Shown: positions 8,291-15,820 of the stretch, one piece after another
How positions within the stretch are numbered: the stretch's first letter is position 1
Layout of the letters: each line of letters starts with the position of its first letter
From: Bacteroidia bacterium
GTDB lineage: Bacteria; Bacteroidota; Bacteroidia; Flavobacteriales; Flavobacteriaceae
Length of the DNA stretch: 64,000 bases
Direction of reading: 5' to 3'
Assembly (NCBI GenBank): GCA_030425285.1
Contig: JAUIAY010000004.1
Coordinates: 116,981-180,980 of the forward strand
Program-made: the position numbers and the translations under genes
Notes under the pieces: generated by a model
Told to the model about the DNA's origin: nothing
The model's input: the letters and a program-made list of their open reading frames with translations, nothing else
Database searches by the model: none

Positions 8291-8397
8291 TAGCTCAAGG
8301 TAGGTTCACCCGTGTTTACTCCATAGATAAGCCCTATATAAGCCATGTCAAAGGTATGTTAGTCCTAGGTCTTAAAACGCGAAGTATAATCAATAAC

Positions 8398-8997
8398 CTA
8401 AACCTTCATTTCAAATTCTGGACAATCTAAACGAATATCCTTATCCAATAAGGGTTCGTTTAAAAGATTGCAAAAGTGGTTGTCCTTATTTTTACAGTAG
8501 TATTTACAACCAAAGCACATACGTTGTACGCTTAAAACACCAGTTCTGTTTAAGGTATAAATAACAGAGCTTAACGCGTTAAACAAATCATCCTGTACAT
8601 GCGAATCCATACTATTTAATGTAGCTTGTATCGGATTGGCAAATTCTTCGGTTTCTTTTACTATGCGTTTGCCAGAATCGGTTAATTGAACGGTATAACT
8701 TCTACTGTCCGTTGTGGAATACCCCTTTTCAATAAACCCTTTATGGTTTAAAACCTTAATGGCATCACTAATGGTGGGCTTCGTAACATTAAATTCACTG
8801 GCCAAATAACTTACATTGCAGAGTTCATCTTTATGACTATCAATAAATAGCACAATCTGAATTTGAATAGGACTTAAACCCAATTGTTTAGCTTTATCCC
8901 AAAGCAAAACTTTAAAGGCTTCAGAGATACGTTGTAGTGCAACAACAATCTTTGCATTGATACTTTGGTTTGTATTGTCAAAAGGATTATGTTTCAT
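8398..8997 (-). CDS. MarR family regulator with cysteine-rich C-terminal tail
   Basis: A protein of 199 residues. Residues about 30-140 form a winged-helix MarR domain (VSYLASEFNVTKPTISDAIK recognition region, then KGYSTTDSRSYTVQLTDSG wing). The C-terminal 45 residues contain CFGCKYYC, then FC and DCPEF, giving five cysteines spaced like a metal or iron-sulfur ligand set, which most MarR proteins lack. The next gene upstream on the same strand encodes a CPVC thioredoxin. Both genes are preceded by nearly the same palindrome (9055-9067 and 9363-9375), so autoregulation and control of the thioredoxin gene are likely. Redox or metal sensing by the tail is inference. Confidence 0.87.
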   Translation of the reverse strand: MKHNPFDNTNQSINAKIVVALQRISEAFKVLLWDKAKQLGLSPIQIQIVLFIDSHKDELCNVSYLASEFNVTKPTISDAIKVLNHKGFIEKGYSTTDSRSYTVQLTDSGKRIVKETEEFANPIQATLNSMDSHVQDDLFNALSSVIYTLNRTGVLSVQRMCFGCKYYCKNKDNHFCNLLNEPLLDKDIRLDCPEFEMKV

Positions 8998-9003
8998 AGA
9001 ACT

Positions 9004-9041
9004 CTAAAATAAAGCCTACCTGCTTTTATAAACAGATAGGC
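9004..9041 (-). terminator. Terminator/attenuator between thioredoxin and marR-like genes
   Basis: Read on the minus strand, stem GCCTATCTG / CAGGTAGGC (9033-9041 with 9014-9022, one G-U pair) is followed by TTTATTTT. It lies after the thioredoxin gene and only 7 bp before the marR-like start codon, so a transcript from the operator region at 9055 would also have to pass it. Confidence 0.65.
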
Positions 9042-9054
9042 AAATCTAATAAAT

Positions 9055-9067
9055 TTAGGAATCCTAA
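9055..9067. promoter_or_regulatory. Palindromic operator candidate, site 1
   Basis: TTAGGAATCCTAA: perfect 6-bp arms around a central A, upstream of the marR-like gene. Nearly identical to the site at 9363-9375. MarR dimers bind palindromes of this size; the assignment is inference. Confidence 0.65.
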
Positions 9068-9084
9068 CAAATAGGGATAAAAAA

Positions 9085-9318
9085 TTATCCTCTTACATCG
9101 GCAATAGAAGCCCCAAAATTAATGTGAAGCACATTACCATTTGGTGTGACCATGGCTGGCACCGATTGAACACCGGCTTTTTCGGCTTCATCAATACGGT
9201 TTCTTGTTTCTCCAATGTTAACAACTTCAACATTGTTTTTGCCTACTAGTTCTACAATGTCGTGTTCGGCACTAACACAAACTGGGCATCCTGCGTGATA
9301 AAAAATGGACTTACTCAT
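9085..9318 (-). CDS. Small thioredoxin/glutaredoxin-like protein (CPVC)
   Basis: A protein of 77 residues with an N-terminal CxxC active site (HAGCPVC, Cys11 and Cys14) and the cis-proline segment VPAM at about residue 53, i.e. a compact thioredoxin-fold oxidoreductase without signal peptide, acting in the cytoplasm. VEVVNIGETRNRIDEAEKAG resembles small thioredoxin-like proteins that pair with dedicated regulators. It lies directly upstream of a cysteine-rich MarR regulator and carries the same palindrome in its own promoter region. Partner protein unknown. Confidence 0.82.
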   Translation of the reverse strand: MSKSIFYHAGCPVCVSAEHDIVELVGKNNVEVVNIGETRNRIDEAEKAGVQSVPAMVTPNGNVLHINFGASIADVRG

Positions 9319-9362
9319 AATAATTGTTTTTTTAGGTTATTAATTCTTTTAAACAAATATAG

Positions 9363-9375
9363 TAAGGAATCCTAA
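9363..9375. promoter_or_regulatory. Palindromic operator candidate, site 2
   Basis: TAAGGAATCCTAA, one mismatch from a perfect palindrome, 45 bp upstream of the thioredoxin start codon. It shares 12 of 13 bases with site 1 and is set in AT-rich promoter-like sequence. Confidence 0.65.
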
Positions 9376-9481
9376 CTAATAAAAATTTTATTTTGAATTT
9401 AACACTAATACGACTTTAAAGTATTTGAAAGAATGACACTAAAAGTAGGAGATAGTTAGAAGTTCTTGAGTTATCTTCTAA

Positions 9482-10213
9482 TTATTTGTCCTTTTTATAC
9501 AAAGGAATCAAGTAAGAAATATTGTAACCATAGCCAAAACCAAAGTTGCCGCTATCATAGGTTTTGTTATACCCAGGCACATAGAGGTTTTCAAAGTTAT
9601 CAGGTTGGTCTTGCGTGACCATATACTTAAACTGGATATTGGCACCCAAATACAAATTGTTCAGTACTTCAACCTTAATACCCGTAATCACTTCGGCCCA
9701 AATGGCACTCAAGCCTTTGTATTCAACAGACTCATCGGTAGAAAATTGTGGTGACCAATATTGATTATCAGAATACACACCGTAACTATTCAGTGTTTGA
9801 CTAAAGGAACTCACACCCACACGCAAACCACCGTAAATCATGTTTTCCATACCATACCAATTCTCGTAGGCATTGTAGTCGGCACCAACCTTAAAATAGG
9901 TTCCTTTGGCAGTGGCATTTAAAAACTCGGCATCAGTGGTGCGCTCTTCGGCACCAATTTCACCGGCTATATACCATCTTTTGGTAAGCCTGTAATCCCC
10001 ATTAATCTCAAAACCCGTGTAGTCATCATCAATAAACGAGCGTACCAGCTTACTCAAGTCGCCACCAATGCGCAAACCATACTTTTGCTTAAACTTCACC
10101 GAGTCGGTTAGTTTGGTATTATCAGGAATACTGTCTGTTTGGGCAAAAGATGCGGTAACAACAGCACAACTAATAATAAGCGAATTAATGAAACAATATA
10201 AAGTGTGGCGCAT
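9482..10213 (-). CDS. DUF6048 family outer-membrane protein
   Basis: A protein of 243 residues with a signal peptide (cleavage after about SFAQ, residue 25) and alternating hydrophobic/aromatic strands typical of a small outer-membrane beta-barrel. It ends in NISYLIPLYKKDK. The match to DUF6048 is from sequence style and from the synteny of this family with the DUF6452 lipoprotein gene, which overlaps its start by 29 bp, and with rlmD further upstream. Function unknown. The 29-bp overlap implies translational coupling. Confidence 0.75.
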   Translation of the reverse strand: MRHTLYCFINSLIISCAVVTASFAQTDSIPDNTKLTDSVKFKQKYGLRIGGDLSKLVRSFIDDDYTGFEINGDYRLTKRWYIAGEIGAEERTTDAEFLNATAKGTYFKVGADYNAYENWYGMENMIYGGLRVGVSSFSQTLNSYGVYSDNQYWSPQFSTDESVEYKGLSAIWAEVITGIKVEVLNNLYLGANIQFKYMVTQDQPDNFENLYVPGYNKTYDSGNFGFGYGYNISYLIPLYKKDK

Positions 10214-10724
10214 CTTCGTTTTCTACTATTTGGTTATCATTTACTGATCGGTAACTCTGTATCCAGCGGTCGCCATCATCGGCAACTGTTATTCTAATAT
10301 TCTTAAAGACAGTTTTAAATCCGCAAGCACGAGATATGTAAACTTCTTCGGTGGTGTATTCAATGGTTACAATATCTTCATTGCCACCAATAACATCATC
10401 ACTAGGATCGTCTGGTGTTCCATTGTCACTGTAGCTGTAGTTTTTATGAAGACTGTATTCGGTAATGCCTTCAGTGGTTTTTAATGGCAGAAGTATCTCC
10501 TGCTTGTTTTGGGTGCCACTTAATTCGGGAAGCGTTTCGTCATTGCCAATACCTTGCACACGAAACCGTGCCACCGTTTTAGGATTCAAGTCTTCCGGGT
10601 TTTCAATATTGTAAAAAGCTAAATAAAGCCTTGGTGTGGTATTGTCGCTATCACAAATATCATCACGTTCGCAACTGAAAGCGATGCAGCAAATGAGTAA
10701 CAGTGATAAAATATTCCTTTTCAA
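10185..10724 (-). CDS. DUF6452 family lipoprotein
   Basis: A protein of 179 residues. The N-terminus MKRNILSLLLICCIAFSC is a lipoprotein signal (Cys18). It has a conserved central ARFRVQGIGND region, ends in HFILFH, and carries a CGFKTVFKNI segment near residue 133. The start is TTG at 10724; no in-frame ATG gives the signal peptide, so TTG is accepted. It overlaps the downstream DUF6048 gene and follows a TlpA-like gene after 10 bp, forming a run with rlmD. Function not known. Confidence 0.75.
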   Translation of the reverse strand: MKRNILSLLLICCIAFSCERDDICDSDNTTPRLYLAFYNIENPEDLNPKTVARFRVQGIGNDETLPELSGTQNKQEILLPLKTTEGITEYSLHKNYSYSDNGTPDDPSDDVIGGNEDIVTIEYTTEEVYISRACGFKTVFKNIRITVADDGDRWIQSYRSVNDNQIVENEDAPHFILFH

Positions 10725-10734
10725 AATGTCAGAC

Positions 10735-12225
10735 TTAATTTATTAATTGTGTTAATATAGAATGGGTTTCATCAATGCTTGGCCTAAATTCAAAACCCGA
10801 ATGCAAGATGTTACCTTTTTTATCTATGATATTATATGTTGGGAAACCTGTAATATTCAGTTGTTCCTGCAATGCATTAAATTGTTCGTCAGTAACAAAA
10901 TAGTGTTTCCCTTCAATCTGATATTCTGAAATAGTAGGTTTCCACAACTTCTCATCAGATTTATGGCACAAATATACAAACTCAACAGTTTCTCCAAACT
11001 TCTTTTTCAATTCGGGAGTAGCCGTTTTGAACTCCTGCTTACATGGTCCGCACCAAGTTGCCCAATTGTCAATATATACAACTTTTCCGTTGGCATTTTT
11101 TATGATTTCATCCAAAAAGTCATCAGGATTTTCAGAACTGAAAGTAAGTAACTGGGCTTTTTGGGGTAATTCAGGGTTTTCTAACCGGTTTTTAGTGGTT
11201 GTATATTTCTCGGTTATATTCTTCTTAAAATCAGTCCCATTGTAAAGACTGTCAAGTGTCTTTTGGTTATTGTCAATAATCTCCACCGAGTTATTGTCTA
11301 AAAGACTGTTTATTCTGTCGTTAATGGCTATTTGTGCCATTATAGGGTTGTCCTTGTTTTTTGAAACAATCGTTTCGATTATTTGAGTATTTAGAACTTG
11401 TGGGTCTTTTTTTTCACCAGGCTTGGCCAAGTCAAATAAAAAATGATAATGATACCTATTGCCAATGTGTTTCAAAACAGAATTCACCAAATGGTCTTCA
11501 GTCAGAGGTGGTAAATTGTTTAAATCTTCATAAAACGAATCACTCAATTCAAGCTCTGTGGGCTGGACATTATGGTACATTGAGTAATCTAACGGGTAGC
11601 CTAAAAGAAAATCTAATGGGGTATAATGTTCTTCAACAAATAACCAGTTTTTTAAAACAGCAGATGTGTTTGGGTTTTTACTCAAAAAGGTTTTGATATT
11701 ACTATTGCGTTGTGCAAACAAGCTATCATAAAACTTTTTATAGTTTTCGGTGCTGGCTATTTGTACCTTGTTATAGTATAACTTGTGATCAAAAATGTTT
11801 TGCGCTTGGTATGCAATAAAATCGGCATTGAGCTCTTCTGATGTACCGCTAACTTTAATACTTTGCAAAAAGTCTTTGTCATTATCAAGGCTTCCATCAA
11901 AAGAAACAGAAATAGAGTCAGATGGTTTGACAAGCAACCTCAAGGTGTTTTTATACCTTAAATATATATCCTGTTGTCTGTCCATATTAAAAGAACCAGA
12001 AAATTCACCAGCAGAATCTATTGCAAATGTTGTACTATATTGGTCATTCTGAATGGTTCTGTTGATGTACAAAGTAACTTCTCCAATAGAATCTGACAAT
12101 GTGTAGTTTTCTATTTTACCGTTGATCAATACCTCGTTGGATTGCTTTTGGACAATGGGTTTTACAACTTCTTTTTGACAACTGAAAGTGAGCAAAAGAA
12201 TTGTGAGGAAAAATAGATTTTTCAT
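10735..12225 (-). CDS. TlpA-like thioredoxin-domain lipoprotein
   Basis: A protein of 496 residues. The lipobox TFSC sits near residue 16. The C-terminal thioredoxin domain (from about 360) has the active site NWATWCGPC and the cis-proline GFPTYNI near residue 460. The N-terminal 350 residues include a beta-sandwich-like DUF4369-type segment and a helical region. Such proteins are periplasmic membrane-anchored disulfide reductases; the substrate is unknown. It lies 9 bp after the rlmD stop and 10 bp before the DUF6452 gene, suggesting one transcript. A second TlpA-like protein of similar plan is encoded at 37076-38371. Confidence 0.87.
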   Translation of the reverse strand: MKNLFFLTILLLTFSCQKEVVKPIVQKQSNEVLINGKIENYTLSDSIGEVTLYINRTIQNDQYSTTFAIDSAGEFSGSFNMDRQQDIYLRYKNTLRLLVKPSDSISVSFDGSLDNDKDFLQSIKVSGTSEELNADFIAYQAQNIFDHKLYYNKVQIASTENYKKFYDSLFAQRNSNIKTFLSKNPNTSAVLKNWLFVEEHYTPLDFLLGYPLDYSMYHNVQPTELELSDSFYEDLNNLPPLTEDHLVNSVLKHIGNRYHYHFLFDLAKPGEKKDPQVLNTQIIETIVSKNKDNPIMAQIAINDRINSLLDNNSVEIIDNNQKTLDSLYNGTDFKKNITEKYTTTKNRLENPELPQKAQLLTFSSENPDDFLDEIIKNANGKVVYIDNWATWCGPCKQEFKTATPELKKKFGETVEFVYLCHKSDEKLWKPTISEYQIEGKHYFVTDEQFNALQEQLNITGFPTYNIIDKKGNILHSGFEFRPSIDETHSILTQLIN

Positions 12226-12234
12226 AAGGCGCTG

Positions 12235-13644
12235 TTATCGTTTGTTAAGTAAAACCACATTTTCAACATGATGCGTCTGCGGAAACATATCTACAGGTTG
12301 CACTCTGGTTACCTGATACATATGATCCATAAGCGCTAAATCGCGTGCTTGTGTGGCGCTGTTGCAACTTACGTAAACTATTTTTTCTGGCGCAATGTTT
12401 AATATTTGATTAACAACATCCTTGTGCATGCCATCACGTGGCGGATCGGTAATAATCACATCGGGTTTGCCATGTGTATTGATGAATGCTTCATTGAATA
12501 CATTCTTCATATCACCTACATAAAACTCACAATTTGTGATGTTGTTACGCTTGGCATTTTCTTTGGCAGCTATAATGGCGTCAGGTACAGCTTCAACACC
12601 TATTACTTTTTCAGCTTGTTTAGATACAAACTGCGCAATGGTTCCGGTACCAGTGTATAAATCGTAAACCAGTTCGTTTCCGGTCAACCCAGCAAAATCT
12701 CTCGTGATTTTATACAATTCATAGGCTTGCTCCGAATTAGTCTGGTAAAAGGACTTGGCATTTATTTTAAAGCGTAAGCCTTCCATCTCTTCAAAAATAT
12801 GGTCGTCACCTTTGTAACAAATAACTTCCTGGTCGTAAATAGTGTCATTAGCCTTTTCGTTTACCACATATTGTAAGGAGGTGATTTCTGGAAAGGTTTC
12901 AGCCAGATAATCGAGTAGGAGCTCACGTTTGGTTTTATCGTCCCTAAAGAATTGAATCAATACCATAATATCACCAGTACTTGCCGTACGAATCATCATG
13001 GTACGCAATAATCCCGTTTGGTTTCGGGTATTAAAGAATTCCAAACCATTATCAATGGCAAACTGTTTTACCGCATTCCGAATGGCATTGGAAGGGTCAG
13101 CCTGTAAATGACATTTTTTAACATCCAATATTTTATCCCACATGCCTGGTATATGGAAACCCAAAGCGTTTTTGTCACCTAAATCATCACCCGACTGTAT
13201 TTCTTCTTGAGTCAACCAACGGCTATCACTAAAAGAAAACTCCATTTTATTACGGTAGAAATACTGTTTTTCTGAACCTAAAATAGGTGTGGTTTCGGGA
13301 AGCTCAATATGTCCTAATCGCATTAGATTGTTTAGGACTTCTTTCTCTTTAAAATGCAATTGGTACTTATAGTCCATATCCTGCCATTTGCAACCACCAC
13401 AGGTTCCAAAATGCTCGCACACAGGCGTTGTGCGCTTATCAGATAGTTTATGGAAATGCGTGGCTTTTCCTTCGTAGTAGGCCTTTCGTTTTTTAAAAGT
13501 TTGCACATCAACAACATCACCTGGTACGGCATTAGGTAAGAAAATCACCTTGCCATCTGGAGCTTTGCCAATGGTCTTGCCTTTGGCTCCGGCATCTATC
13601 ACTTCTACGTTTGTAAAAACCTGTTTTTTGTTTCTTCTGGACAT
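12235..13644 (-). CDS. rlmD: 23S rRNA (uracil-5-)-methyltransferase RlmD
   Basis: A SAM-dependent RNA methyltransferase. The frame is open to 13812, but homologues begin near MSRRNKKQ, so the ATG at 13644 is chosen (469 residues). It contains an N-terminal TRAM domain, an iron-sulfur cluster motif (CEHFGTCGGCKWQ, with a further Cys at KKCHL), the SAM motif VYDLYTGTGTIAQF, the DPPR motif and the catalytic VSCN near the C-terminus. It methylates U1939-type positions of 23S rRNA. A -7 box on the minus strand at 13649-13656 lies so close to the ATG that the transcript may have almost no leader. Confidence 0.93.
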   Translation of the reverse strand: MSRRNKKQVFTNVEVIDAGAKGKTIGKAPDGKVIFLPNAVPGDVVDVQTFKKRKAYYEGKATHFHKLSDKRTTPVCEHFGTCGGCKWQDMDYKYQLHFKEKEVLNNLMRLGHIELPETTPILGSEKQYFYRNKMEFSFSDSRWLTQEEIQSGDDLGDKNALGFHIPGMWDKILDVKKCHLQADPSNAIRNAVKQFAIDNGLEFFNTRNQTGLLRTMMIRTASTGDIMVLIQFFRDDKTKRELLLDYLAETFPEITSLQYVVNEKANDTIYDQEVICYKGDDHIFEEMEGLRFKINAKSFYQTNSEQAYELYKITRDFAGLTGNELVYDLYTGTGTIAQFVSKQAEKVIGVEAVPDAIIAAKENAKRNNITNCEFYVGDMKNVFNEAFINTHGKPDVIITDPPRDGMHKDVVNQILNIAPEKIVYVSCNSATQARDLALMDHMYQVTRVQPVDMFPQTHHVENVVLLNKR

Positions 13645-13648
13645 GCTG

Positions 13649-13675
13649 CAAAAGTAGTTTCTTTTTTCATAGCAA
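13649..13675 (-). promoter_or_regulatory. Flavobacterial promoter candidate for rlmD
   Basis: On the minus strand TACTTTTG (13656 to 13649) fits TAnnTTTG, with TTG (13675 to 13673) 16 nt upstream. The predicted start site falls at or next to the rlmD ATG at 13644, so this promoter would give a leaderless or near-leaderless mRNA. Confidence 0.5.
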
Positions 13676-13830
13676 AAAACAGCTGTCAAATATTTTAAGA
13701 AGCTACTAATATTTAGTAATTTGCAAGCCCTAGGGATGATTTCTTTCCCACGCTGAATTTTCGATTCTTTTCGAAAGGATAAAGGTAGATAAGGAATGGT
13801 TATTTTATTCACTAATTAAATTTTATTAAA

Positions 13831-15075
13831 ATGGCTGTTTTAGACCAATTAAATTCGCAACAAGCGATAGATTTAGAAAACAAGTATGGTGCACACAATT
13901 ACCATCCACTACCTGTAGTGTTAAGTAGAGGAGAAGGTGTCTATGTATGGGATGTAGAAGGAAAACAGTATTATGATTTTCTTTCGGCCTATTCTGCAGT
14001 AAATCAGGGGCATTGTCATCCGAAAATTGTCGGTGCCATGACGAGTCAGGCGCAAACACTGACCTTGACATCACGAGCATTTTATAACGATATGCTTGGT
14101 AAATATGAAAAATTTGCCTGTGAGTATTTTGGATTCGATAAGTTATTACCCATGAACACGGGAGCCGAAGCTGTTGAAACGGCTTTAAAGCTTTGTAGAA
14201 AATGGGCTTATGAAGTAAAAGGCATTGAAGAAAACGAGGCTGATATCATAGTTTGTGAGAACAACTTTCACGGTCGTACTACAACTATTATCTCCTTTTC
14301 AAACGACCCGGTAGCCAGAGAGCATTTTGGACCGTACACCAAAGGATTCATTAAAATACCTTATGATAATGTAGGTGCTTTGGAAGATGTGCTTAAAAAT
14401 AATCCGAATGTCGCTGGTTTTATGGCGGAACCTATTCAAGGGGAAGCAGGTGTTTATGTGCCAAGTGAGGGTTATTTAACCAAAGCTAAAGACTTATGCG
14501 AAAAATATAATGTCTTGTTTATTGCTGATGAAGTACAGACTGGTATTGCTAGAACCGGAAAATTATTGGCTGTAGACCATGAAAACGTGAAGCCTGATGT
14601 TTTAATTCTAGGCAAGGCGCTTTCAGGAGGTGCTTATCCAGTTTCGGCTGTGTTAGCAAATAATAACATCATGGATGTTATTAAGCCAGGTAACCATGGT
14701 AGTACCTTTGGTGGTAATCCTGTGGCTGCTGCAGTAGCTATAGCTGCATTGGAAGTTATTAGAGATGAAAATTTAGCTGAAAATGCTGATAAGTTAGGGC
14801 AATTGTTTAGAAGGGAAATGAACAAGTATATTGAGACAAGCTCTATTGTGAATTTAGTGAGAGGAAAAGGTTTATTGAATGCAATTGTTATTAATGATGA
14901 TGAAGATAGTGATACGGCATGGAATATCTGTTTAGCTTTGCGTGATAATGGGTTGTTGGCGAAGCCTACACATGGTAATATTATTCGTTTTGCACCACCA
15001 TTAGTGATGACTGAAGAACAATTACTGGATTGTGTGAGCATCATCACCAAAACATTAAAGCAATTTGAAGATTAA
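13831..15075 (+). CDS. rocD: Ornithine--oxo-acid transaminase
   Basis: A protein of 414 residues, a class-III PLP aminotransferase converting ornithine and 2-oxoglutarate to glutamate semialdehyde and glutamate. The N-terminal signature is [20 protein letters not shown]. The PLP lysine is K262 in [12 protein letters not shown], preceded by the D in [14 protein letters not shown], with HGSTFGGNP near 290. Full length with no insertions. It is transcribed divergently from rlmD and closed by a strong bidirectional terminator at 15095. Confidence 0.95.
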   Translation: MAVLDQLNSQQAIDLENKYGAHNYHPLPVVLSRGEGVYVWDVEGKQYYDFLSAYSAVNQGHCHPKIVGAMTSQAQTLTLTSRAFYNDMLGKYEKFACEYFGFDKLLPMNTGAEAVETALKLCRKWAYEVKGIEENEADIIVCENNFHGRTTTIISFSNDPVAREHFGPYTKGFIKIPYDNVGALEDVLKNNPNVAGFMAEPIQGEAGVYVPSEGYLTKAKDLCEKYNVLFIADEVQTGIARTGKLLAVDHENVKPDVLILGKALSGGAYPVSAVLANNNIMDVIKPGNHGSTFGGNPVAAAVAIAALEVIRDENLAENADKLGQLFRREMNKYIETSSIVNLVRGKGLLNAIVINDDEDSDTAWNICLALRDNGLLAKPTHGNIIRFAPPLVMTEEQLLDCVSIITKTLKQFED

Positions 15076-15094
15076 ATATTAATGCTTTAAATAA

Positions 15095-15121
15095 AAAAGG
15101 CGACCATTTGGTCGCCTTTTT
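15095..15121. terminator. Bidirectional Rho-independent terminator
   Basis: Stem AAAGGCGACC / GGTCGCCTTT with loop ATTT, flanked by A and T runs. It serves rocD on plus and the CCC-motif gene on minus. Confidence 0.9.
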
Positions 15122-15139
15122 TATTTAACAAATATGGGT

Positions 15140-15475
15140 TTACTGTTGTTGGTTCTGCATGGTTTCAACCATTTCTTGAACTTGTTCCATATAGGCGTCC
15201 CAACCACCAATGGCATATATGTTATAAATAGCATATATTAAATATAGAACATTAATGATTAAAATTACTAGTGCCACTGTTTTAGCTGTATTCATAGCTT
15301 TAACGCTTGAGACTTCATAATCATCTGGGTTTAATTGTGCTTGTTTTAGTTTATTGTGAGCAATAAAGAAAGCAATTCCAGATAAAATAAAGCCACTACC
15401 AGCAAAGCAGCAGCATAATAGACCTACAATAGCAAGTACATAAACAATAGTTGGATTGAGTTTTTGTTTTTCCAT
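15140..15475 (-). CDS. CCC-motif small membrane protein
   Basis: A protein of 111 residues with two hydrophobic segments (about 9-40 and 66-90). The first contains the triple cysteine LLCCCFAGSG that defines this Bacteroidota family. LNPDDYEVSS lies in the loop, and the C-terminus is Gln-rich. Function unknown. It begins 5 bp after the stop of a DUF2752 gene, and the pair is commonly linked in Flavobacteriia (from recall of family context). It ends at the shared terminator with rocD. Confidence 0.8.
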   Translation of the reverse strand: MEKQKLNPTIVYVLAIVGLLCCCFAGSGFILSGIAFFIAHNKLKQAQLNPDDYEVSSVKAMNTAKTVALVILIINVLYLIYAIYNIYAIGGWDAYMEQVQEMVETMQNQQQ

Positions 15476-15480
15476 GAGTG

Positions 15481-15765
15481 TTATTTTAAAATTTTAATAG
15501 TGAAACTTATGATAATAATTGCAATTGACAGAATTGCCAATAGATTAATAATCTTGTTGAGTTTTTTTACTTTCAAGAATAGATTCAGAATTATCAATAA
15601 AAATAAAGGAATTAAGGTATAAATAGCTGGGTACATATAGAAGGCAGCCACAAAATCACCTTGATAAATTAATAAGACGGAGCGCTGAAGACCACAACCC
15701 AGACAATCAAAACCAAAGAGTTTTTTGTTCAAGCACGGCAACATATAATCTTCTAGTGAAGACAT
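15481..15765 (-). CDS. DUF2752 family membrane protein
   Basis: A protein of 94 residues. The family signature FDCLGCGLQRSVLLIYQGDF occurs at about 19-38, then two hydrophobic helices (40-65 and 70-92). The first Cys pair plus upstream PC make a small cysteine cluster. Function unknown. It is co-transcribed with the CCC-motif gene 5 bp downstream. Confidence 0.83.
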   Translation of the reverse strand: MSSLEDYMLPCLNKKLFGFDCLGCGLQRSVLLIYQGDFVAAFYMYPAIYTLIPLFLLIILNLFLKVKKLNKIINLLAILSIAIIIISFTIKILK

Positions 15766-15820
15766 TCAAAAAAAGTTTTGAAATTCAACCAATCAAAAAT
15801 ATGAAAAGAAAATAGAAAGA

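Noticed and set aside
14634..15050. 138-codon minus-strand frame inside rocD
   Set aside because: Shadow of the aminotransferase; codon pattern and motifs support only the plus strand.
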